Assembly: GCF_901709675.1 (NCBI RefSeq)
Contig: NC_051105.1
Location: 7,992,104-8,056,103, forward strand
DNA: 64,000 nt
Reading direction: 5' to 3'
Source: Syngnathus acus
Taxonomy: Eukaryota > Chordata > Actinopteri > Syngnathiformes > Syngnathidae
Of this stretch, positions 13,201 to 25,600 are shown one piece after another; positions within the stretch are counted from its first letter, which is position 1; every line of letters starts with the position of its first letter. The position numbers and the translations under genes are program-made. The notes under the pieces are model-generated. The model saw nothing but the letters and a program-made list of their open reading frames with translations. It had not been told where the DNA came from and made no database searches.

Positions 13201-13806
13201 ACATGGCCGTCGGTGATAACCACGGAGAAGTGGACTGCCTTCGTTCCCGAGTCGTGTTGAGTCATTTGGTGCGTCATGTTTTTGAGGGCACAGTCGATGT
13301 AGGTGCCTTTGCCCAGGTATCGAATCCCGCTGAGACTCCTGATGAAGTTCTCCCTGTTTGCAAAGTGGCTGAAGACCACCTGGTTCTGCGAGAAGTGCAG
13401 GCCTCCGATGGACCAGGTGATGTGGACCAGATCTCGGTACTCTTCATCCACCAGCTTGTGGGCAAAAACCCGGGTGAACTCCTTGATGTTTTCCACCAAT
13501 ATTCCAGGCGGGGACTCCTGGAGGGCAATGGTCTCAGAGGTGTCAATAGTGAAGAACAACTTGATAGGGCAGTTGACCATCCTGGCTGGAAGAAGCAAAT
13601 ATCAGACCACTTGACAGGAAGTACAATCCCCAACCACTCTTGCAAAATGATGCCAACTCACTCTCACAACCTTCTGGTTTTGGAAGAGTCTCATCTGGTT
13701 TGTCTTTGGGCACGGGTACTGGCCTTGGTCCACGAGGAGTCAGTTGAGGGATGGCGGCATGGATCATGCACAAGAAGATGAACGCTGAAAGATGAATTTT
13801 TGCCAT
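7276..13806 (-). CDS. col6a2: Collagen alpha-2(VI) chain, complete, 27 coding exons
   Basis: This chain joins alpha-1 and alpha-3-type chains to build the beaded microfibrils of collagen VI in extracellular matrix. Exons, in transcript order: 13806-13662, 13585-12975, 12894-12874, 12776-12711, 12312-12259, 12182-12138, 12048-12022, 11938-11912, 11845-11801, 11727-11674, 11586-11524, 11091-11029, 10955-10902, 10818-10783, 10710-10648, 10305-10243, 10148-10086, 10001-9939, 9812-9762, 9520-9422, 9226-9164, 9094-9059, 8989-8944, 8845-8693, 8511-8056, 7983-7945, 7874-7276. All phases join, giving 1034 aa (human 1019). Order: signal peptide 1-20; N1 VWA domain with DTSET at 63-67; a Gly-X-Y helix of about 335 residues (270-604) from exons that are mostly multiples of 9 nt, with the FSYPG interruption in exon 19; the cysteine-rich [15 protein letters not shown]1 VWA (DSSES at 635) and C2 VWA (DGSER at 854). 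The interruption and VWA sequences match COL6A2 better than COL6A1. RGD triplets occur in exons 18 and 20. Confidence 0.97.
12335..12650. repeat. Degenerate CCATY-type repeat in col6a2 intron 4
   Basis: The plus strand is poor in G and built of diverged CCATC/ATTCC/CCAAY units (for example CATTCCAT and CGTTCCATCCATCCC). Read on the minus strand, one frame is open and rich in Trp, Gly and Asp (GW/WN/DGW), the expected product of such a repeat and not a real exon. Best read as a decayed minisatellite lying between collagen exons 12711 and 12312. Confidence 0.55.
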
Positions 13807-14710
13807 TTTTTTGTTGTCCGTCCCCTGTGAAATGTAAGACAGAAAGGATGCTGTGGAGGATTTAAAGGATCTTTAAATACAGGAACCAGATGTCAAACAA
13901 GCGGCGCCTCACAAAAGAAGCCACCGTAGCAACCAAGAATGTTTATCGTTGTTTTAAACTGTCTGTGAACAATCCTGTTGCGTTGGAGAAAGAGCAGAAT
14001 TTTAAAGCTATGACTAAAGAGGAGCTTATCACCGCTCAGTTAAATCATCCTAATGGGAAAGTTTCAAAACAAAAACAATATGAGTAAAAGTTACGCAATG
14101 TTCTGTGTGACTTGGTGGATTTGATCACTCCAATCATCCAAAAACACTCAAGATAAAAAAAGGTTCTGGATTTATACCCTTAACCCATCTTCCAACTCCC
14201 ACTTGTGTCATGCAATTTAGAGAAAACAAACAATTTGATCATGAAAATTCAAAAGATGAATATGTGACGCTTAAAATGTTATGATTAGACAAAACAAGAG
14301 CGATGTCTGCTGGAAGCTGGAATCTTTAAACATTAACTTTGGAGCCAATTCCTCTGTAATCTGCACACACTTTGCCAAATGTTCACAGGAAAACATCCTT
14401 CATTTTCCATCATTCAATTATTTCAATCATTATACAAACAGCAAGCGGGTTTGCTTTCCCCTCTATTATATTTATAATGCATTAATCAGTTCAATATAAA
14501 CATTTCATAACATTGTTTCAAGGCATTATATTTGTTACAGATAGTTTTGTATTTATTTATAAACCCCACAGCAAACTACTTTAAAGTCAGCAGTAAACTA
14601 TTTAAGTGGTAAGAACTGCACAAATTTAAGAAGAGCACAATGGATGGAATATTAAAAAATAGTGACTCACCAAAAGTGTGCCAAGCGCTCCTGCACTCGA
14701 TCCACTCACC
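13807..14710 (-). promoter_or_regulatory. col6a2: col6a2 5' UTR with an intron
   Basis: On the minus strand a splice acceptor (TTTCACAG) lies just before 13824, leaving an 18-base leader piece (13824-13807) directly ahead of the start codon. A good donor, CCAGAG followed by GTGAGT, lies at 14710/14709 and a second GTGAGT donor is near 14670. The likely arrangement is one non-coding first exon ending at about 14710 and a roughly 0.9-kb intron. The first exon's 5' end and the promoter are not resolved. Confidence 0.45.
13890..14087 (+). CDS. Unrecognised 65-aa open frame inside the col6a2 5' UTR intron
   Basis: An ATG-started frame on the strand opposite to col6a2. The product is lysine-, glutamate- and glutamine-rich with no signal peptide or membrane segment, begins MSNKRRLTKEATVATKNVYR and ends KVSKQKQYE. 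Its composition is more protein-like than the surrounding AT-rich chance frames. I recognise no family. It may be a remnant of a retrocopy or transposon gene, a small gene, or chance. No promoter or poly(A) signal is evident. Confidence 0.15.
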   Translation: MSNKRRLTKEATVATKNVYRCFKLSVNNPVALEKEQNFKAMTKEELITAQLNHPNGKVSKQKQYE

Positions 14711-17700
14711 TCTGGAAAATTTCCTCAAAGTATTAGGATAAGCATCTTATTCCTCGCTCTCTTTTTGGCGGATGCTTTGTCGGTCAAGGGGAGCCGCTCA
14801 ATTTATTCCATAGAAGAGCGCGCCCCCACTACGACTACTTGCATGCACACGCCTGACAAATAGAGACGGAGCTAGAAAGCTGAGCCCCAACAGAACAAAA
14901 AAAAATGTAATAGGCGTCTATAAAGTAAATAGTCTGTCTGAGATTGTGTATTTATATTTGTGTGGACACAAGAAGTGTTTCAGAGACAAACACAGCAGCT
15001 GGTTTCTTTCTTCTCCTTACATGGCGGCACTCCTTGTGTGTTTATACGGCATCGACATGAGGCCTTGATACAATACATTTGTCAGGGCTGAGGACATGAG
15101 TACTGCATTACATCACCTCCTCAAAGTATTAATAGAATAATGCAGTAGATGCTGGTTGAACTTAGTAATGGATTTTTATTAACTATGCATAGTGTAAAAG
15201 GGAGTTAATCACTTTATACTTAAATTTGCCAAATGGCCAAGCACATTTTAGTTAAGCTGATGTTTTGTCATTTGGTAGTATCCTGCATAAATTTACATAT
15301 GTGCAAGTTTTGTGGAGTTTCCCCCCCTGTTTTCTTTTTTATCTTTATAGGCATACAAATGTCAGGTTCTGTTAAGTTTCTTTGAATTTAATCCCATATG
15401 ATAAAAGCTATTTTTACTGACTTAAAACATAAAGGTCATATTTCATTAAAGGTGTTTAGAAAATCTTTTTTTAAAGATGGATGGAGTGCCTCCGATATTG
15501 CAAGCTGAAACTAGAACATCATATCAGAATCTCTTCTATTCTCTTCTGACACGCTGCAGTAATTCACTTCTGCCTATCAAAACAATTGATCGATAGTAAT
15601 ACTGCTACGACTTAATGGTTTAATAACTACTGCTGAAATGCGGCCTCTCGCTAGCAGTGCATTAACGTCGTTCATTCCGGTTTCACGCAGACAGGCCGTC
15701 TATAATAATACCCTCCACTATGGCCTCTGTGTAGTTTAATTTATAGACTCTTGCTAGTTTGCAACTGTCATGTATCACATGGAAATGCCCTTGAGAGACA
15801 CAATAAACCTCCTGTGGTCATGAATTACAAGAGCAGGCGTGTTAAAGAAGAAGAAGAAGAAGAAAAAAAAAAAGAGCGTAAACAATGATTTAAAGTGCTG
15901 TCACGGAACTGCCTGCTCTCACACCTTTAAATCTCCCTTGCATTTCATCAACGCCACTGTCAACATGTTGGCAGTGACCCTTCAGTGACCCGCCTCTCAT
16001 TGTGGGCAATATAACCACCAGCCACTAGGAGGGGGGGGGGGGGGGGGGGGTAATGCTGCAAATAATTGAAAAGCATTTCCCATAATAGAAGACTTGTTAT
16101 GGAGCCAGAACAATGTCATTAAGATTAGTTGCTGAAAATAAAATTGCACTGATATTTTTTTTTATTTAATTTTCAGAATGTTTTTGATTTTTTCTTTAAA
16201 AATAAATAAAGAAGTGGACTGAAAAAATGAACCCTGGGGACAATAATTTCAGTGGAAAAACGCAACGGGTATGTATTGTGTTTATGGTGCCATTTTGTTT
16301 TCAGTACAATAGTTTTCAGTGCCAGTATTTGTTTCACTGTCAGTACACGACTTCTACAAAACTTTTCAGTGTTCTGGCTCCATAACTCCTGGTCATCTCG
16401 ACAATTTCTAGTATTTGCTCCTTGTCCTCACAACTTATGTTTGTTTGGACATAATGTACCAATTCATTTCAACAACGACTTGCCCAGCTTGTCTAAATGT
16501 TAACTTCCCTTTGTAGAAGCAAGAGAAGTACCATGGGGGAGTTATAATAGTTAATGTTACTATGTCGCTTTTTATCCCAGAGTGTTTTAGAATTCAAACG
16601 ACACTGACTAAAAGCAGTTCACACAATTTCATCAGAGCCCTTTTGGCCCATTTTCTGTGCCTTTAAGATTGCTTTCAATCACACTATGCATGAACGAGGA
16701 GAACAACTTGCGACATAACTGAACACTCGCTGTGGCACACTTCCAAGTTGAGCGTCACCTCACTGATTGCACTAGCAGAATTACTGGAAAAGCTTTCAAA
16801 TGAAATACATTATCCGTGATTTGTTGTACCTACGCTCTAGTGAGCATATAGAAGTAGAATATCACTCAATCGAGCACGAAGCAGTTGGTTTTCCTTTTGA
16901 CGCTCTCCTTTCGTTTCAAACGTGTGACGAGAAGCCGGGCGAGCAAATTGGCAATGAACTCTCGACAACCTCCGAGCGGCCGGCTGGATGGCGCTTCAAT
17001 AATTCAGCAGTCAAATCGTGCTACTGATTCTATCTATATGCTAGACTTGCTTCAACTTGTCAGATAGCAGTGATGGAAAAAAACAATAATAGAAAAAGGC
17101 ATCCATTGGAGAGCGTATGTATAAATTTAAGTCTGGGACCAAAAAATGACAGATATTAAATTATCCTATTTTAATTTGAACACAATCATTCAGGGTTAGA
17201 AGATGCGGTAAAAAATATATTTTAATCTAAAACTCATCTTTCTTCTGACCTTTGACCTTGGAACATCTAAAATCCCATTTAGCATGCTTCCGCTATGTGT
17301 GTAGGCGTCATTGGATTATTGAAATTTGAATAAAAAATGACCTCGATGTACCGTAGCAATGTTTCAGGTTGTAGCAGTTGATTTGTCATACATACATTTT
17401 TTAAGCTTTTGAAGTCATCAATAGCTTTTTTTTCAAAGTTATTTTGTTGTGGTAAAATATGCAGTTGCAAGGACTGTTTAAAATTGATTTTCATTCAAAC
17501 TCAGTCATTTTTGGTGAGGATCTGGACAGAGATGATATCATACAGGGATATCACGAGTATTAAATGTTTACACACCCCTGCTGAAACGCCATTTAATTGA
17601 TATAAAACAACTAAATCGAGAAAAATGATTTTAGAAATTTCACCAACATTGATGTGACTTCATGCTCTTATAACTCGAATGTCGCTGTGTTCAGAACTAT

Positions 17701-19362
17701 CAAATCACATTGAAACTCATTTGAAAGTCTGCATACACCTTCCAATATTCACAAGTGCCTCTGATTAACCCAGAATAAAGTTCAGCTCTTCTAGTCTGCT
17801 TTTTTTTAAAGTTGTTTTGTTTATTTCTTTATTTTGCTAACACTGTTACTTTCAGCTGCTCATGATTCATGATAAGGCCCCGGTTTCCATCTGAAGATAA
17901 ATAATCTCCCAAACACGTGGGAATGTGTTATAAACCAATACACCGTATTTAAACTGCTAGCGATGTATTGAGGTCGTCGTGTGTACTATCCCTTTGCAGA
18001 GAAAATATTAACTTTTTTTCCCTTAGTTTTAGTACATTGACCGACAGCGGCCAGCCTCTTCCAACTGACATGCTGTGGACATGAAACAAGAGCAATGAAA
18101 GAGAATATTTGAATGCGAACGCTTGAAAGACTGCGAGATCACTGGCAGTGTGTGCTGAATGTGAGCCATGAATACTGTATGGGGGCAATAGACTCCAAGT
18201 GACACCAATACTTTGGTGCAGTCACTGTCCCTCTGATTGTTCCAATCCTGCCCCCCCCCCCCCTCCATCCTTCACATGTTCCTGTATTTAGAAACAGCGT
18301 CAAACTCGTGAAAAAGGAATTATTGAATGTTTGTTAATGAGCTAGTTGCGTGCTGTGGTGACCAATACAGATGAGCTCAGTGTGATGCATGACACTAACA
18401 TGACTCACTTTTCATGGTGTGTCATCAAACTTTGACACCATATTCCACTCACCCTTAATGACACAGCCCCCCAAATTTGGTAACTTGTAAGGATGCACAT
18501 TTGGACCGATATTAGGGGAATTTTTTTTTGGTCACTATTATGTTACGTCCGACATCAATAAAACCATGTACATGCTTTTAGCACACATTCACATCTTAAT
18601 TTCTTTTCATTTTGAAGCGTCATTGGTTTTTTTGTAATCATTCAAATTTGACTGCATTGACAACTTTGCGTCCGGTGAAGTGCAAATGTTTGCAGCAATA
18701 ATTCAATGACAAATGTTCCACTTTTTCTCCCTCAGTAATCCACTCTTATGCCACACACTGTGCTGATATGACGCTGCGTCCAGTTTTTGTTAATGATGCT
18801 CAGATGTACAGACAGTAAGTCACAATTTTCCTTCCATTTGCACACCTTTTGAAGTTTGAAATGTGGATTTGTGTTCTCTCCTTTAAGTACATTGGAATTG
18901 AGCAGTCGAGTCGACTTCTTTAAGTAGACAAAATTTCGATCGTGGTCAATACATGGAACTTGTAAGTTTAAGTTTTGATTCAATCATTGCAAAACACTGA
19001 TATTTTTGAAAGTATAAAGTTGTGATATATCATTTTATGAGAATATCTAATATTTTTTTAAATATACCTTTTTGCTTGACTATTCAGTGTCTGATAATAG
19101 GCCATCATGATATAAGTTTTTTAAAAGTATATTCTATGAGTAGATTCTCACTTCTCACTTGGACATCAAGATTTATGTCCTTAAAGTCTAAGCGAGAACA
19201 TTGATCACTAGTGGATATAAAAATGTCAACACAACTGTGGAAAAGGCATTTTTTAACATAAAACAAGAAAAGAGGCAGCTATGAAATGTGAAAAGTACAA
19301 AATACAAAGTCTAATAAAATATAAAATGTATACATGGATAAAACTATCATTAAAAAAAGAAC
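14711..19362. other. Intergenic region between col6a2 and marchf4
   Basis: No recognisable exon on either strand. It is AT-rich with an AAG-rich tract at about 15845-15862, a run of 20 G at 16031-16050 and a C run at about 18251-18264. The first few hundred bases must contain the col6a2 promoter. A block of more balanced composition at about 16,900-17,010 could be a conserved element but cannot be tested here. Confidence 0.5.
16031..16050. repeat. Poly(G) tract, 20 bases
   Basis: An uninterrupted run of 20 G, likely polymorphic. It can form G-quadruplex-like structures and is a common site of sequencing-length error. Confidence 0.9.
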
Positions 19363-19520
19363 TTTATTGATGAAATGCGGAACGCAACAAAATGAAAAAC
19401 AGTAGTTACAATACTAATTAATCTTAAAAGGTCATATCAGGACCCTTGTGAACTATCATGAATCCCCATGAGAAGGAATTTTCCAGGCAGCTCTGCAAAT
19501 TAACCAATTTGTATTTTATT
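19363..19520 (-). terminator. marchf4: Candidate poly(A) signals of marchf4
   Basis: TTTATT at 19515-19520 and 19363-19368 reads AATAAA on the minus strand, 121 and 273 bases past the marchf4 stop codon. Which one is used cannot be told from sequence alone. Confidence 0.5.
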
Positions 19521-19640
19521 CAATCCATGGAAGGACAGTGATGATGCAAACAAGAAGACGTTATCAGTCTGGTGCAGTTCAGCTGCTTTGCAAGTATCCC
19601 CTCGCCCGTCCGCGTTAGAGATAAGGCCTCATCGGACTCC

Positions 19641-22600
19641 TCAGACTGTAGTGACTCGCATGACCAGCTCTCTTGCGTTACCACCGGCTTGGCCGCGAGG
19701 CTCCGATGGCCTCAAGTGGCTGAGCAGGTGCAGGAGGTTGTAGGGGCAATGCGGGTCGGCCACCGCGCCGCCATCGGGGTTCCCGTGCGTCCCCGGACCT
19801 CCTGCGGCCGCCGCTACGGTGGTGGACGCGGTGCCGGTGTCAGTGGAGGCCACCACCATCAGCGAGGAGGTGGAGGTGGACACCCCGAGACCAGTCTGAT
19901 AATCCTGGCTGGGCTGTTGAGTCCTGTCCACCCCGACATCCTTCAGGTCAACGTTGTCCATAGACTTGTCATAGTTGAGGACCTTCCACTGCTGGTTGAC
20001 AGCCTGCCAGCGGTGGAAGATGCGAAACACAGCAGGCCCCTCGTGGACGATCAGCGCTGTCAAAAGAGCAACGTTCGTTAGGTTCTCGCTTAGTTAAGCG
20101 CAAACTAGCAAAAACTGTCAACATAGCATTTTGTTTGTTTTAAATTCCGGTTAGCAAAAGTGAAGTATTTGTTTTCTGGTGTCGTTCAATAATCTCTTAG
20201 AGCAGTTTGAAATTACTTATTGATTTTGTGCTCTTTAATCTCACGTCGGAGAGAAGAATCTATTTGTAACAGAAGCTTGGAATTTGCAGTTCAGCGTAAA
20301 TAATCAGCTTAACCCTGGATGCTACGGCCAACAAAAAAATCCAGTTAAAGTTAAAGTTAAAGTCCCAATGATCGTCACACACACATCTGGGTGTGGTGAA
20401 ATTTGTCCTCTGCATTTAACCCATCCCCATGTGATTTTAATCCATCCCTTGGGGGAGAGGGGAGCAGTGAGCAGCAGCGGTGCCGCGCTCGGGAATCAGT
20501 TGGTGATCTAACCCCCCAATTCCAACCCTTAATGCTGAATGCCAAGCAGGGAGGCAATGGGTCCCATTTTTATAGTCTTTGGTATGACCCCAGTTCTGGC
20601 AATGATAATTCTAATTACCGTAATTTTCGGACTATAAGTCGCGGTTTTTTTCATAGTTTGGGTGGGGGGGCGACTTATACTCAGGAGCGACTTATATACA
20701 TACATATGTTTTTTTTCACTTTTTTGGGCATTTTATGGCTGGTGCGACTTATACTCCGGTGCGACTTATAGTCCGAAAATTACGGTACATGTTATTTAGT
20801 AGAGCCTTTTCACACCGGCATTTGGGGGTGTGAGTTTTAAAATAAGGCCCAATTATTAATATGTGTTTATCCTGCTAAACATGATTGTCCACGCTGTCTG
20901 TTTTCCCGAGTAGAGCAGGGAGGGAAAATCACTATAAAGGCACCTTACACTGCAAGATAATTACTCAGGATAATCTTTCAATTCTGCCATAGTGTATGGG
21001 TGTCTTTCTGGTGTAACTTTGGGAGGGGGGGATTCACAACATTTGCACCCTTTCACCACCTAAAATGTCAATTATGGTTGTAGATGTAGAGTAATGATCT
21101 TTGTAATTCTCTTTGTAATCATCGAAATAGGGATTTTTTTTCACTATCCTGTGAAATAAAACTTTCAGGGATCACCTCTATTTTCTCATTGTTTAGTGAG
21201 AGACAAGAACTCATGTCTGTTTATCTTTTTTAACACACCCACGCTCACTTCAAATTAAGTTCATCTCTCATGACTCTGCTGTCAATCCTGACCACACTGG
21301 AGATAATCAACCCTCCCCTCCTTCACATCCTGCGTCTTCCTGCAGTGACACTCAAAGAGTTTTCCCAGTGCCGGATGCCATCCCATCGTCTTTCTCACGG
21401 GAGGATGTCGATTTTAAACCGGATGATGCTACAAATGTCACTTTCATCATCACATGCAGAAAATACCCCCACCCCCTTTCTCTCATCAGTCCTTCCGCGA
21501 GGGGCTCTCAAAGTGTCACTTAGTTAGAAATCTATTCAAATGTATGCAGTGAAAGATACTTCAAAGATGAGCACGATCTTGCTGGGTGGATCAAATAAAA
21601 GTGGGACCCTGCATTGCAGTTGCAATATTAACTCATTCGAATCATTTCCGGACATCATCCAACACAATATATTCCAACAGACGTTACGGCCAGTTGTACA
21701 AATGACATTTGATTTGCTTGTTTCCCTTAAAGCCATCAACGCCTTGCACGGAATGGAGCAGCTCACCTATGCAGACGACGTCCATGAAGCCGTACATGCC
21801 GTAGCAGATCTGGAAGAGCAGGTCTTGGCGCTGCCAACGTGCTGACGGGCTGAAGGAGGACCACACCAGCCAGGAGATGCTGGCCATCAAGAAGAGAGAG
21901 CCCAGAATGGCCGCTGCGATCTGCACTTTCTCAATCACTGTGAGTGAGATGGCCTGCCACTGCAGGACCACGTACAAATGAGGTGATTGGGTGAGGGTAC
22001 CACCGCAGTTTTTCACATAACGTTATTTTTTCAGTAGCTCATCAATAAATTATGAAAATAATAGATTATTTTGAAAATCGATAAATCGTTGCGTCATGAC
22101 CATGATGTTACATAGCTAGTCCTCGTTTCAGTTCTTTCCGTCTCACATCGATCCAGACACAATCTGAGGGGAATCCTCGTACGCACGGCACTTTAAGCAA
22201 GTGCCTAAAAATTGAATACATGATGTAAATAGACTGCAATGCCACCAAAGCACTTTATATTGTGAATTAGTCACCCGCTTTACCTCCCACACATGTGGCA
22301 GAGTTGCAGTATAAGGTACATTGAGTTCTAAATTGTGCTCACAAATGCTTCCTTCGTCAGGCAGTCTGGCAAGGAAAAATCTGTCATCCTTTTCAAGTGC
22401 AAATTGAATCCGTCCAATACTGTCAGCAGTTAGGGCAACTCGGCAGATCTCCACGGAAACATCAAAACGCCGACTTGTGACATTAAGAGGTGGGGACCGA
22501 TCCTAGTCCTCACCTGCAGTGGGTTCTTTGTGCTTATGGCGATGACCTGATACTTGTAATAACAGAGCTCACAGGCCCAGGAACCTCGCTCGCTGATCCA

Positions 22601-25600
22601 CTTGATTAGGCAGGGTTGGTGGGTGCAGCGGACTGAGCCGCAGCAGCGACACGGGCTCAGGAGCTCCCCCTGCATAACAAAAAAAATGTTAACCTATAAG
22701 GGGCAGCATGGTGCCACAGGATATCCAGACAGAAAATATAAAGAAGGAAGCAAGTTTGGCTAACTGTTATCTCTTCTGTGTTGCCATGGCAAATTCTACT
22801 AGTCATTTTTATAGCGGTGATAAATGTTACACTAGTCGTTCTCAAGCTTTTTACACCAAGTACCACCCCCAAAAAAATTGAACGCTCCAAATATCACCAT
22901 AATGACTAACACTTAAGGACAGTAGTGTAGCGGGTCTAAGTGATCATGAAAATCATACTATTGCAAATCACTAACATTATGCAGTTTGAGCAGTAACATT
23001 GTTCCTAAAAATTGGAAAATTGGACAAAAATGTTCAATACAACTGAACTGTACTTGGCCAGTGATTCTTTCACTGTGTTAGAGAGTCAACACAACCAGTT
23101 GCTCTTGTAGTTGTGTCCAGCACATGAATAGCAGAAATCTGTGAATAAAACAAAGCGAGTACACCTTGCTACAAATTAAAATAATTAAAAAAAATATGTG
23201 TGCTGAAATCAAGAGGGAAGGGAGTAGTGGAGGGTAGGTGGAGGAGAAAAAGGCCCGTCCACAGATGGTCCGAGTGGGCGTGTATTGGCAGGGCCATCAG
23301 AACACTTGTGACGTGTCCGGCAGGACTCGACACTCTCGCTGTGACTGTCCCGATGGCCGCCAAGAGCTGAAAAGCCAGGCTGATGAGCGAATGGGCGCAT
23401 CCGATAACAAATGTGGCGTTCAAGCCCACGAGTGCAGGAAGTGACATCTAAATGTCCTTTTGTTGATCAAACAAAAGAAAATAGAACAATGTCCCCATCT
23501 GTATTTGGAGGATGCGGCTTTTGTATTGTTTTGTGCTGCTGCATTATCACCAAAACATTTCAGTGCGTTGCATTTTCGACTCGATGCTCTCATTGTGGAT
23601 GTAAATAATGACATGATGCTAAATTAGCAATAGCTTCTGGCATTAGTCAAAGACCTGGCTTCCATCCAAATTCACTCCATTAACTTTAGGAGAAGGGAAA
23701 TTGCAGGGTAATAAACTCTGCTACCGAAAGTGCATTTTTTTTAATTGGCAACAGCACTCAGGCCACAAGCATTTCTTTTTATGAGCAAGGGCAATACGGC
23801 AGATATCTGGAAAAACAGGCAAATAGATCAAATTGTTTTCATGTGGTCTTATTCAAGTTCAAGAGGGGATACGTGGTATCGTTACTTGCTTTATAGTGGT
23901 CAATTCTGGTCCTTTTGTTTTAATATTAATAACAAACCCTAAAGATCCATGTCAAAACTTATCAGACAAACGGCAAAAATGAGTGGGAACTTTTGCAGCG
24001 TTATGAGATGCTTCGATATGACAAATATGCAATATTATGCATGAGTCTGCTTTGCATTTCACCGGTGTGTCAAGTGATGATTGCTTGAGGAATAAATTGG
24101 AGCATTTTAAGTGAGCCGAGACATGAGGAAGCCCACTTCCCAGGAGATTAATTTAAGAGGTACGACGGTGTGCGTGCGTGTGTGTGGTTGGAGTAAATCT
24201 ATTGGTGTTTAAATGAGCGCTGTTATGTCTGAGATAAAATGGGGGAGGGAGGCCTCCATCAAGATGAGCGCGTTTTTTTTTTATTTTTTTTAATATAATT
24301 ATTTGCTTTTCCTCTGGGCCATTTCCAACAAAATGGCAGAGCGTCTGTCCTCCGTAAGATGCAGGAAGCGTCACGCCGAGCCATATAGAAAGAATGACAC
24401 TAACTCGTTCCCTTCCAGGCTTCTTTTTGTTCTGCAAACAAGTCCAAGTGCATTAGCTGTCTTGCCATTTAGCAAGAACAGTTTAGGATTCTAAGGTGAA
24501 CACTAGAAGTGGTTGCTCCAAAATTGTACTTTTACATCCCCCTGCGGGACTACTGCATTCATTTTCTTTAAAATTGTACATCATTTCACAAAGACCGTGC
24601 TATTTCATAGCAATTAGAGCAGGGATAGAACTGAATGTGACTTTGAGGGCAATGAGGTGTGGAAGCCAGTGCAGGTAATTTGGAATAACCCCGAGATAAA
24701 TTACTGATGGTGTCCTAATGGGACGAGAGCAGCTGCCGCTCTGCTTAACATACTCTGTGTTACAAAGCGGCTGTCATTTCACACTGTCTGCGGCACTAGT
24801 CAAGATATATTTAGGTAACGAAAGGCTTAAATTGTTCATTGGTTCATTTAACTCCCACGTGTAACGTCTAGCTTGACTCGGAAAGAATGAGGAAATTGTT
24901 TGGTGAACAAAACAAGTGTTGAAGCTGTGATCATTCCGCCGATCCAACTTGCCAGCGAGGCGGTGCCATTGTTGTTGGATTCTTACATAAGAGCGATCAT
25001 CCTCATTATCTCATTCTGTTCAAACAAGAGGGTTATATTCAGAATTGGTCTCTTTGTATGTCGAGAGATTGTAACACAAAGAGAGAATTAGGTTGTAAAA
25101 CATTTAATCTGGTTGGAAGCAACCGCAGGCGCCAGGTTTTTCGCGTCTGTATTTTTAGGCGGTGGCAAGGACGCTTGGATTTTCTCCCTCGTTTGTTTTA
25201 GCGGGACGCTGCCCGGAGGTTTGAGAGCGAGAGAGACGGAGGACGACTTTAACGGCTCCTGTGTGAGCACAGAGATACTGAATGAAGACGTTGAGTAGGG
25301 CTTACAGTGTCCACAACACATCAGAATTTTTACAATGGGGCCTTCATCATATTTTGTTGCTTGGTTAAAGCGTTTTAACACTGTGTCACCTAAAATCTCA
25401 TTGGCCAAACTTGCACTGCTGTGATTTTATTCTGTTCACAGTCATTATAGCATTGCTCTAACCACAACTCTAAAGATTCAGCACTGATATATCTCTCACG
25501 TTATTGTTACTTTTTTTTTTGTCTCGCAGCCTCGGGGATGGAAGTGTTGTTTGGAGGATTGTCACATCAGATACGAGCCGCGTCGCTCTATGTGACAACC

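Noticed and set aside
13203-13781. Long plus-strand frame of 192 codons
   Set aside because: It is antisense to the col6a2 N-terminal VWA exon and signal-peptide exon; the minus-strand reading is clearly collagen VI.
19572-20081. Plus-strand frame of 169 codons
   Set aside because: Antisense to the last marchf4 exon, which has the conserved reading.
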